In this document: positions 14,040 to 25,450 of the stretch, in pieces | How positions within the stretch are numbered: position 1 is the stretch's first letter | Layout of the letters: each line of letters opens with the position of its first letter | Source of the DNA: Prinia subflava | Lineage: Eukaryota > Chordata > Aves > Passeriformes > Cisticolidae | DNA length: 64,000 nucleotides | Assembly (NCBI RefSeq): GCF_021018805.1 | Contig: NC_086283.1 | Coordinates: forward strand, 12,723,162-12,787,161 | Reading direction: 5' to 3' | Notes under the pieces: model-generated | Databases searched by the model: none | Told to the model about the DNA's origin: nothing | Seen by the model: the letters and a program-made list of their open reading frames with translations, nothing else | Translations under genes and position numbers: made by a program

Positions 14040-15819
14040 TCTGGGAATTTCTTGAATAAATTTCAATAAACTCTGCCTGTGCTTCCATGTTTTCAGAGCT
14101 TGGCATGGGTGGGTTGAAATGTGCATGGATACTTGACAGTCTGTTCCATTTGCTTAATAGTCTTGGAGGAAGAAGAAGGGAAAAAAAGAAGGAAAGTATA
14201 TCCTCTGAGTCACCGACTAAAACCTGCATTTCTGCTTACTCAATATTTACATAAAATCATTAAACTCACTTGTCTGATTACAGAAGAAAAGAAATTGATT
14301 TTAATTCCAATAATCTGGTCACTCCATGTTAGCACTACATATAGAGGACATGATGGCACCATTTTTGCCCTGTCTTTTATGTTTTGCAATGTAAAGTAGG
14401 TGGCATACCTCTGCACAGGTCTGTAATATATCACTACCAGTTTAGAAGCTGAAAGCATACTATTGACCTTGACAAGCAGGTTGGAATATACAACACAGAT
14501 TTTAATTCAATGTTATCTAACTGCGTACTCTTTTTTTCTGGAACAGCCATTATTTCTCTGTTTGTCAGGTTTTTCTTCACTGTGAAATCCAAAGTGGGCA
14601 ATCTCATGACTGAAGTGCTTATTTGGGCCTAAAAAATTGAGGATAAAATCTAGGTCTTGCTATAGTTGAAGTCAATTTTGTCACTGACTTCAAAAGTGCT
14701 ATAATTTCACCTTGTGAAATTTAAATTCCTTGCCTGGTGAATCCTGTGGATGTTTTCTATGAATACCCAATTCTGTCAGCTCTGAAATACTAAATGCAAG
14801 GGAATGCTGCAGGAAAAGTACAAGAGAAAAGAAAGGGAGCACTTGGTTTCAACAGGAATACATCTTTGTGGAAGACTCAAGTGAAAGGCCAAATCTGGGG
14901 AGCAGACCAAAAAAAAAGGGAGAAAACAGAAAGGGTTTCATCACCATTTCATTTGACTATCAACTGCATGTATATGATATAAGCACACTGCACATGAAGA
15001 GCTCGACCATTCCATCAGCTGGTAAATTCTGCTACAGAGATCCCTACATTTAGCATTTAGCCAAGATTCTTTTCCTCACTGAAAACCACAGAGAAAATAG
15101 AAAAACAGTTTTAATTACTACCACATTTTTTATCATCTAAAATTACAGGAAAAATAATATTGCAATCTTACCTCACATAATATGTGAGCAAGATATTTCA
15201 ATGCATAATCAGTTTGCTGCTAATGTTCATCTAGAAAATGGATCTGACAAAAAATGACTAAGCAAGAAAAAGAACCATATTTTTATCCCAAAAAAATACA
15301 AGTACTGCTGTCACTTTTGTCAACGAGCTCAGCAGTCTTAGAAGGTCAACCAAATTCTATATCCAAGTGTAATATATGACAGACTGAGGTACTTCTTTCC
15401 TTCCTCCTGTCTTCAAATTCAGCTGAACTATTATAGTCACACATGACAATAGCAAGCCATTGTTGTGAGCCAGCATACATTTCTGCCCATTAGATAACCA
15501 AACACCCAGAGCACACTATATGCAAACACAGAATGAAATTGTGCAAACAGACCACTGCATTGCAGTCTCAGAGGTGTAAATTATAAACACCCCTCCTTTT
15601 ACCATGTGACAAGGAAAAAGGGCACCCTCGTGGAGCCTGCTCATTTCCAGAAGTACAGACAATCCTGATCTCCAGGAGCAAAGATCACCCAAGGTCAGCT
15701 TTCTCTGGGAATGCCATTTCCAAATTCAGATGTTTCTCAGCTATCCATGCAACTTGGCCAGTACTACGCCACCTGAACTGCCTTTCCTGCAGGAAGGTGC
15801 TGCACCCAATATCCATTTA
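14038..15819. other. Unique sequence, nothing recognised
   Basis: No repeat family, RNA gene or coding exon was recognised. Open frames of 60-92 codons are present on both strands and overlap, and none resembles a known protein. Confidence 0.5.
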
Positions 15820-16010
15820 TCTCTGCATTGCTATAATTAATGCTAAGCTCCAAATTGGATTAACCATGTAAGGCAGCTCTAAACAAGTTAATAGGATCTC
15901 TCCGCTAACAACGCTGTTACCAACATCCAATTACTGTAACCAGGTATTAATCTAATGGCGTTAATCTTTCAGATTCTAAAATTTAAAGCACACTGCTGTA
16001 AAATTCTAAT
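15820..16010. other. Candidate conserved non-coding block (homeodomain-like cores)
   Basis: A compact repeat-free block with closely spaced TAATTAATG, GGATTAACC, GTTAATAGG, CCAATTACTG, TATTAATC, CTAATGGCG and GTTAATCTTT motifs. The density of ATTA cores plus CAATTA sites resembles vertebrate developmental enhancers. There is no direct evidence of conservation. Of the TAAT-rich patches in the window, this is the one I would align first. Confidence 0.25.
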
Positions 16011-19000
16011 AAAATTAAAAACTAATTTTGCCCCTTTACTAAAATATGTGTACTAACTAATATTTTATTTTGATATCCTAGCAATGGCCACATAGAAAAT
16101 AAACAAAAACCCCATACCAGCTCAGGACCTGTGACTTCCATAACTGCATTACTCAAACAGTGATGCTGACAGTTTTGTTTGGTGGGGTTTTTTGCCTATT
16201 AGATAGATCTAAGCATCTAACCCACTACCATTGAATAAACAGCAGGAAGTTTCTATCGGTTCTTCTAAATTCCTTTAAAAACAAATACCAGAAATAGGGA
16301 TTACTACTAGAATTCACTGTGGAATAACAAAGACAACACCTGTTCATTATTTAAAACTTTTCCCTCCTACTTTTTTTATCCAAGTATTACACAGAGTCTA
16401 TCAAAGAAGAAATGGTGAATCACTGGAGAGAATACTAATAGCAAATATAGAATAGACCACAACTGGTATCAGACAGTGCTTATTTTTGAAGTTCTGTGTA
16501 AGAAAGCAACTAGCCCAATAATCATAATTTCTATTTATTCATTCATTTTAGCATAGCAAGTCATGTGCTTGCTGAGGGCTTACACCACCTTGGGTACAGG
16601 AAGCTGTTGTAGTACATCAAGACACAGTGAGGTGAGCACAATAAAAAAACAAGGATCCACTAAAATTTGCATTTTTTGGACAGCATGGTTATCTCTCGAA
16701 AAAAGCATTATTTTCTGAATATGCATCCCAGTGTAAAAAAAAGTACCAATAGATAATTTATCATGAATTTCAGATTTCTGAATGAGTACTTATTCTCTTC
16801 TTGCTCAAACTGATGGTATTCAGCTCCAAGAAGAAGGAAACAAGATGCACTCTGCCTGGGACAGCAGCTGTGGGCTCATCTAACTCCTGCGGGCTCCACA
16901 CTCGAGCCCTTCTCGCCCCTCCCCACTGCAGCACTGTGTACCCACATCCCACCCCAGCACGGATGGCCAGAACCCTCTGCCACAAGAGCAATGTTGCTGC
17001 TGCCAGCTGGTGCTGGGGATGCTGGAGAGTCAGACACAGAGAAATGGGTCCCAGCTGTAAGGGAGCCAGATCGCAGTGCCAGGTTTACACACTACCCTGT
17101 GGGTAAGGGATTCAGCTCGCAGGGACAGCTTTTAACTAAGCATAGCATCAAAAGACTGGTCTTCTCAAGAGTCTGAGGGACAAAGGAGAAATCAGCTAGG
17201 GGTAGAGCAGTGGATGCCACCCTAGCTAAGCTGTCATATCATTGAGTTTTCGACTAACATTAACCATGAGAAAGAAGCAGATCAGAAACCAGAACCTAGA
17301 CTACAAATACTAGAGTGTAAAATAGTGTGAGGCTGATGTACAAACCCGAAATCTGAGGCACAAAACCAGATGCAAGTAGAAAGAGATATCAAGGAAAAAA
17401 GAAATCACAGTCAGTGTAAAGAACTACTGCAAGGAGCATCAACCTCAAATGTATAAGACAGAGAAAGAAGAAAGCATGCTAGGGGATATATAGAAAAGTT
17501 TCAGTCTGTCTGATGCAGGTAATATGAAGACACCTTTGCTTAGCATTTAAAGAACTGGCAGAAGTACTCTTACAGACAAGAGAGGAAAACAGTGACAGAC
17601 AGGAATGTACAGACCAGCAGCATGAAGGAACACAATTGCATGGCAAGTCTTTGAGCCCACATAGATTGAGAAGCTGCTGAAGTGCATTGTTGTTGTGATG
17701 GTGCACAACTAGTATTTCCTAGCTGCCAATTTACTTACTTGATGTGGCTTTAGTTCTTCTTGATCTGTGCTGGAGTATTCACTTCAGCACTTCTTTTTCT
17801 GGTACAGACTTACTGATTCGGGTCTCTGCTTGAGCTGGAAACACAAAACTGTGCTCCAACACACAACATCTATGTCCTACGACTCTTTATATGGAAAACA
17901 ACTCTACTCACAGAGTCTGCATTATATTTCCCTTATGAAAAATAAATAATTTGATAAAGACTTCAGAATTAATAATACAGAGGCAATAATATGTTCTATT
18001 AGGCAAATGTAAGATAACATTATATGCTATTAAATGTCAGGAAAAAGTAGTCCTAACTACCTGTTTCATGAGAGAAATAGGCCAAGATTAAAAATTTGTA
18101 AATAAAACATTATCACACCATTACAAGTCTGCGGGTACATATTATCAGTCCATCAATTTCTCCTTGTACATCACAAGCCATAAAAAAAAGTACTAGCACT
18201 TGGCAGTCCACTCTTTTCTGACACTCCACATAAACCAGTTTTACAGTATTAGAAAAAACCCTTAAGATGACAAAACATCAGATCACTCACTGGTTCACTA
18301 ATAATGCTTGAGTAAATCTTCCTGAGAGCTTCTACATGCCTTTCTTCATATGCTGTAGCTCACACTGCTTGTATAATAACATAATAAAAAGTGTAGTTAT
18401 ATATTTTTAAAGGTATGATAAACAAATACTTTCATCTCTTAAGACATCCCAGAGGCCTTTGCTTCATTTTATACTTCCTTAGCTAACATAGCTGGTGGAA
18501 AGTGCAGCACATTTAAAATATATAATACATAAACTTACATATAATACAGGCACATAAATTTATGCTATAAATAATCTAACAAATTTTTAATTAAATATAA
18601 ATATGATGAAGAAGCACTTTTTCTTGATTAGACCTTGAAAAGAAACATAACTAGCATATCACAGAAGACGTACCAGAAGCAGATTGCCATATTTGGCCAT
18701 CATGCATAGATCTGATATGGAAAAGAGAATTTATAAAATTTTGTCTCCAACACATCAGTGTTCACTGAACAGCTTTTACCTTTCTTTCTATTACTCAGTT
18801 ATGGGAGGGCCTATATTTTCTTTCAGACCATTGCTACAAAGAAGAGCCACTAAGACACCCACATTTAACATGTCTATTCATACATGTATATCAAACATTA
18901 CTTCTTTTAGGATCAATAAATACACTGTAAAGCCAGCAGAAGCTTACTAAATTTGTGATGACTTTCTGTCTGCAGCAGAAGAGGTGAATTGTTCAGAAAT

Positions 19001-22000
19001 CTCTTCCTAACCCTTCTGCAATCCCAAAGCACCCTACATAAGAAGACAGAGGCAATCTGCAACATGTCAGTGCTTGAAGGTTTCATTTTATTTTTTGTTC
19101 CTCATCCAGACTAAAATGCAAGCAATGGAAAGAGAGATGACTATATGCCTAATGATTCTGTAACCTAAAAATAGAGGCTGGCAAATACTGTGTAAATGCA
19201 TCCTTTTCAAACAAATCTGTATTATTTCCCCAATTAGAATTCAATTTTCAACAAGTCTATTGACACAGGAAGTTAAACAAATCTTGACAAACTTATGTAA
19301 TCAACTTTGGCTGTATAGTGAAGGTATACCCATACTGACAATGGGTTAGATTGTACAGATTCTCCCACTGGAACATTCTACAAATATTCTGTACCTCACC
19401 TATGCAAGTCTTCAATGATTCATACTTGCAAACTGTTGGAACTTAGCATCTCTAATCTAGGTAAATATTAAACATGTTATATTCACTTGCACTTTTCTTT
19501 TTTGGTGAAGAAGTAGATTTGAAAAGTAGCCCATGTAGGTATGGAACAGAACACTACAAAAACACAGTACCCTCACCAAAAGACCTTATTGGGCGTGGTA
19601 AGGACCAGCTGGGAACAGATTCCTATTATATATGCAAAGATAATATGGTCTGTGGACTAGGGCCATTAAGAGAAGACACACTTACTCCATTTTGATCCCC
19701 AGACCCTCCCCAGCTAACCCAAGGATTCATGCACCACAGTATCAGGCAGGCAAGTTATTTACACAACACGGCCATGCCTCAGAACTTCACGTGCTCCTCC
19801 CCAGACAGGTCAGGATATACATAAAGACATTCACTCCTATTATTGCCAGGCCTCTCCTGATGGCCAGAATAACCAGGGAAACCTCACCCGGCAGCCTCTT
19901 TACTGCCAGGTGCTTAAGGGCTGCATCAGCTACTGAGAAATGCCTTCAGCCCTGGCTGGACGTCCTTGTCTCAGCTATTAAAAAGCCCTTCCTTCTCATA
20001 CATTACTTAAGCTCAACACATGAAGAGCACTTTTCTTCTGAGTTACTTTTTAATCAGCCTACAAAGGGGAAGAGGCCTGCTTGTACCCTTGCCCCTTGCA
20101 GTCTTCTAAACACACAGACAAAAGTAATGTCTCCTAAAAGCGTAGCACACATTGCAGTGCCTTGGCCCAAGTGCACCTGTGTGACAGTGAATATTCTAAC
20201 ACAAGATTGCCTTTGCTGGGCTTCCTAGGAGGCGCAAACACCTTCCCCAGACTTCTCCCACTCATCACACTGTTACAGCCCAGAGCCACAACAAACATGC
20301 TGGAGGAGAGATGGGAGAGCAGAAGCACAGCTGGAGACCTGCCCATGGTGTCACTCACTACAGGGTACAGTGTACAGTGTTATCTCTGTGCTGCCCAAGG
20401 CAGAGATGTGCAAAATTCTGGGGAAAAACACGCAAACATAAAATACCAGCTGTTCAGCTGCTGGGCCAAAAGTACTTGGAAAGCTGGGGGTATTTGAAGC
20501 CTGTGGTGTTTTGCAGCTTCTGCTTTATCATGTGGCAAGACAAATCCCCCTGGCAGCTCCCAAACTAAGACCTTTTATAGTCCTGACTGCCACGCCAGGT
20601 CTTATGCTGGAAGCTCCTGCTGTTGCAAAGTGTCATTGTGGGCCACCAGCGTTTCATACAGGGCACTAAAGCCAGAAAACATTTTATAAACCATAGAAAT
20701 ACTTCCTTGTCAAGGACAAAAATAGTCTTTTTAAGTGCAAGCAAGCAGCACTGGCCTTGCAAAGGCACTACTTGACCTTCAGAGAAGTTCTAGTCATCAG
20801 CACTTCATGGATTTACCCATCCACTGAGAGAACAAATGAAGAAAACAAACACAAAAGAGAACCCTTATAAAAAGGTTAGTCCCTTTGTAGTAACACTGGG
20901 ATATTTTACTCACAACACTGTCAAATTACGCAAATGAAATTATTTTCTTGTTGTGGCCAGTACAAATTGGTACTATTCTAAAAGAGAGGACTTTGTCACA
21001 GAAAGAGATCCCTCAAGATCTTTTCAGATATACTTCCATAATAGGGGGTACTTCCAGGGAAGGACAGACAACTCAGAAAAGGAACATAAGTACAAACCAA
21101 GTGTGTCTTGACACTTAAAGGAAGAAAAAAAAAATAAAAGCATTCCTCCACAATACTGAGAATCTGAAAGACCATTGTATGATGCCAAACAAAAATCAAG
21201 TTACTCGGCTCCCCTCCTTGGCTCTTTCAGTCCTGACATCCAAATTATGAGTCGCTACACGTTCCATTCCAAAAGATGAGGCTTGCACTTGGAACATGTT
21301 TTTTATCTGATTATTCATCTCTGCTCAGATACGTATGGCATCCTGACAAGCCATGAGCACACAGTTAAACTCAGATCCAGCAATTCAGAGTGTGCAGGAC
21401 AGTCCGGGAGCAGTAAGTTGTAGTGGAAGAGGAGATGATGGCTGATCTCCCAGTCCTGACTACTGGTAGCTAGACATTCACGGTCGTGAGTCCCAGATGA
21501 TGAAAGATCTCAGCCTCCAGATACCGCTCCAGAAAGGCATGACAATCTTGTTATACCTATGTTACTGCTTATTTTGTACCCTAGACAGTCTGAGAGATTC
21601 TCTGAAGCATTTCTAGTCTGGAATTTAGTTCTACACTTCCTATTTTCAAATTAAAGTCCACTCTGAGTCACAACAAGCAAGGAGCACATAAGAAGGAGAC
21701 ACTATGTTTTCTGCACTACAGTGAAAAAAAAATAAGGTCAGCATAAACCCTTGTTCTTGATATGCAATTCTTTTCTTAAAGAAAAAAAGATTTTGTCACA
21801 TTTTTTTTAAATCTTTTTTAAACCATATGCCAGTCTGAAAGACACAATTGCTTACGTGATATTTGAGACAGGACCCTTGCATAATCACTGCCTCTTAACT
21901 CCATGCTGCAGTCCTCTTTCAGCATGCCTCACCTAGATTCAACTCATTCATAACATAAGGCGATCCAGAAATTAATTCCCTGACATGCTGCACCTACTCC

Positions 22001-24533
22001 ATAGAGGAGTGGGTTCCCTAACTGAGACTACTGACACAGACCTTCCCTTGACACTCATCGTGGAAAAAAAGTTAAAACCTTGTAGCACACTGGGAATTCT
22101 TTCCAGCTCCCTTAAACCTCTGTGGAAGAGCTGGTGAAGATAATTTGGCAGTTGCTGGTCCACAGATAGACTGAAGCACACTCTCCTGGGAAACAGGATT
22201 TCCACCATTCATATGACTTTTCTATGGCTATCTAAAGACCTGGTCAAGGGAAGTCTAGAATTCTGCAGATACACAAGGTGTTTAACCCCTCAGTTACAAC
22301 ATGTATCTCCACTCCTTAAATCTGGTGTGCTTCCTTTCCTCCTCTCTTCTATTCCCAAATACCTGCTTATTCCACATTTCAGATTGCAGCGTCTTTGTCA
22401 AAGTCCTTCTAGATCTTCTCTGCAAGAGGATTACTTGCATGAACTGTTGTTATTACTTCAGGATAGAACTCCTTGACCTTCCACGTGGTTTTGTGGATAG
22501 CTGTGCTAAAACTGCTTTGCATGTGTACATTCTGTATCGAAAGGAAGGCAGAGATCCCTCCGGGCTTTGAGCAGAGCACACCTGCAGAGCAGCATGCCAT
22601 GGATGGAATCATCCCAGCAGTGGGAGATGGATGGTCTGGGCCATGCCGTATGTCCTTTAGAGAGATGTGTTGGCAGAATCAGATCATTCCAAGTGTGTCC
22701 CTGGGAGGTGTGAGCCATCCAAACTGCCTGCACACACCTTGGAGAGTGGGTGCTCCTGGAGTTTCACCCACTCGTGTCAGATGGGGCACCCCACTGGCAC
22801 AGCTAGGCACTTACCAGGGAAATGGAATCCCTGGGGAAGCCCATCAGTGCAGTACAGCCATGTACTGCATGGACACCTAAAGTTATAAAAGACAAGTTTT
22901 AAAGGCTGGTGGATGGTAATGACTGATATGACTCCATAGCTGCTTTTGTAGCATTTCGTAATACAATAATTGCACAGCCAGAAGAGTCAAAGGGATTTTT
23001 CCCTGGGCATTTTCCCAAGAGGTTGGTTAATGTCCAATAATGTCCAATAATGACGGAGTCATCACCTACACATTTTTTTAAATGGCTCTTCAGTACCCAA
23101 AGACTTAGTCAATAAATGTTGTAAGATGACAGTGTAGTAAAGACAGAAAATGGGCATTTTTCATGCTCCTGTGTGCCCCTAAAATTTTCAGTTAGCCTAT
23201 AAATCTTTCATAGAAAATACAGAATGCATACAATACACTGTTCATCTACAGCTGGCCAATGTATAACTCTTAATTTTTCTGTACCATAAGCAATGAATTT
23301 CAAACCATTTTCTAGTGACTTGCTGTCTAACACAATGAATTAGCCATTTCTCTGACAAATGATGAAAGTACTCCTCGTAACAAAATAGTAGCATTCATAC
23401 AAAATTGTATGTAATGGGGACTACAGAAAAAACTTATCTACCCAAGCACTGCATGCATTTATTGAGATTGATTTGTTTTAATCAATCTAAGCTCAAAAAT
23501 ATTCTCAGCTCTCAAAACATACAAGAAATTCCTTTTATTTAGTAACAAAGTAAAAGATTAATTCAGGTCACTTTTTCTTGGGATTTGTCAAAATAGTTTT
23601 ATGACCTCATAAAGATTCTTAGCTTCATTCCAACCTAAGTTTAAAAGAAGTACCTGAAACACAGGTGTGCTGCACAAGTCATATCAAAATTTCAGGAAAT
23701 TCCTATACTGGAATTTGTCAAAATTAAATTTAATTTACCCCTTCTTCGAAAAGTGCTGGTCTGCTCAGTTCTTTAGCTTGACCTTTCACCGTAAACACAA
23801 CAGCACAAATAGCATAGTACTTTAAAGCCTTATTAGAGTATAAAATAAATAGGAAGAGAACAACCTCCCATTATTTCCAACAGTGCCTATGTCGATACCA
23901 AAATCATAGCTACATCTTGTTGAGTTTGTGAAATCCCACAGAAGCATTACATAGATTAGTAGCAGTAAATACTGTTATTCTGTATACCACACTACCCAGA
24001 AGTGCTTTGACTGACTTAGATTAATTCAGGTTCGATAACATCAAAACTTCAACTCATTTTGCTGGTGTGACATGGCTTCTAAGGTTTGAAACAGTATTAA
24101 AGATTTAGCAAACAAGTTCTTTTGCTTTTTTTACTCTCCAGCACCAGCTCCTGGATCTCTCTAGGTCACCAGCAACTGAATGTCCATGTTTGTACACAGG
24201 ATTCAATTAATTAACTACACACCTTTTTAACATAAGATAAGCCCCCCATCATTATATTAATAGCAAACAAGACTGAATCAATATTACTTCTTTTCCCAAG
24301 AGAGCTTTATGCTATTACTCTACTTGTCTACCATTTAAGATGGCGATTGCCCTCAGGAATTATAAGACAAAAACTTAAATCACTTCAGTTCAATAGAAAA
24401 TTTGTATTACATGGAACAGCAATTTGTACTTCAGTGTACACAAGATCTCTTACCTCTAGGGTTTTCCTCTGCCATTTTCTCCAGTTAAACACAGATACAG
24501 ACTATGAAAAATGCAAGATAAAACTGTCCTTTC
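16011..24533. other. Unique sequence with two anonymous GC-richer patches
   Basis: No transposon, RNA gene or protein family was recognised. Two patches stand out by base composition. One is 16840-17110, GC-rich with overlapping open frames of 101, 73 and 61 codons. The other is 19690-20560, which includes a 178-codon + frame at 19692-20228. Neither peptide resembles a known family and frames on the other strand are also open, so they are not called as genes. A 10-bp tandem repeat lies near 23030. Confidence 0.45.
23028..23052. repeat. Two-copy 10-bp tandem repeat
   Basis: The unit TGTCCAATAA occurs twice in direct succession and continues into a partial third unit. This is a minor slippage duplication. 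Confidence 0.85.
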
Positions 24534-24626
24534 ATATATAAATATATAAATATATAAATATATAAATATATAAATATATAAATATATAAATATATAAATA
24601 TATAAATATATAAATATATAAATATA
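24534..24626. repeat. 8-bp minisatellite, unit ATATAAAT
   Basis: About 11-12 essentially perfect copies of the octamer ATATAAAT cover 93 bp. Because 8 is not a multiple of 3, the translated minus frame through it gives a periodic Tyr/Ile/Leu/Phe peptide. That explains a spurious 103-codon open frame on the minus strand (24532-24843). The near-perfect units suggest recent expansion and likely length polymorphism. Confidence 0.97.
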
Positions 24627-24934
24627 CTTCACCAGGTTTTGGTATGGACTTCCCTGTAAGGTATTTAATATTATTGATCACGATTATGTCTTTAAGCAGA
24701 ATTTTCTGCTCCTTCCTTTGAGCTCTGTTGCAGATGGAAATTGATGGTATCATTTTCACCTTTAACCCCTCTTTTAATTGCAGAAAGATTTTATCAAGTG
24801 TGTCAAGGAGATGTTGCTTAATGTGATGTGCAGCTATCATCAAGAGTTAGCTTCAAGCATAAAGAAAAAAAAAAGTATTTATTCATTCTGGAGAATAGCA
24901 CTAAAATTAAACAGTGAAAATTCCAGATATCCTG

Positions 24935-25440
24935 ATGCCACAGGCAGGTGAAAAAGGGAAGAAAGGTGAGGAGAGGGGTTGAGAAAGGCAGAGAAGAGCA
25001 GAAGAGAAGGGAAAGTGTTGGGTGACTGGCCTATAGTTTTGTCACACTGGGGAGAGCAGGATAGAGGAGTAGAGGGAGGTGAAGAATGACAAAATGGCAG
25101 AAAAAGGCTGAGATCTGTGTGGTGAGATGGGCAGGCAGCAACCAAGGGACCAAAAGGAGTGGAAAGGGGACAGTGAAGGGCAGGAAAGATCAGAGAATGT
25201 AAAAAAAAAAATTAATAAAAAATTGATAAAAGAAAAATAAAAGGCAGAACAGAGCAGAACAGGGGAGAGAGCAGCAGAGAAGAAAAAGTGGGCAAAGAAG
25301 GGTGAAAGAGAAAAGGAAGAGAAGAATGGCAGAAAAGGAAGAGAAGAGTTGAGATGGGCAGAAGAGAAAAAGAGTAGAGAAAACAGAAGGGTGGAAAAGG
25401 TCAGAAAATCTCAAAAAAACTACAAAGAAGGTCAGAAGAG
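24935..25440. repeat. Polypurine (GA-rich) low-complexity tract
   Basis: About 500 bp of the + strand is overwhelmingly A and G. It is built of imperfectly repeated GAGAAG, GGCAGAA and AGAGAAAAG-like words, with recurring phrases such as GGCAGAA near 25096, 25243 and 25328. An A-rich patch (about 25200-25240) interrupts it. Such tracts can adopt triplex (H-DNA) structures and often behave as decayed minisatellites. Minus-strand open frames across it encode Ser/Pro/Leu/Phe-rich junk and are not genes. Confidence 0.85.
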
Positions 25441-25450
25441 GTCTCTGCCA

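Noticed and set aside
13957..14229. 90-codon minus-strand open frame ending in a lysine tract
   Set aside because: It is kept open by the 62-nt T homopolymer, not by coding constraint.
24532..24843. 103-codon minus-strand open frame with periodic Tyr/Ile/Leu/Phe
   Set aside because: It is a translation of the ATATAAAT minisatellite.
24879..25414. Minus-strand frames rich in Ser/Pro/Leu/Phe
   Set aside because: They are artefacts of the polypurine tract.
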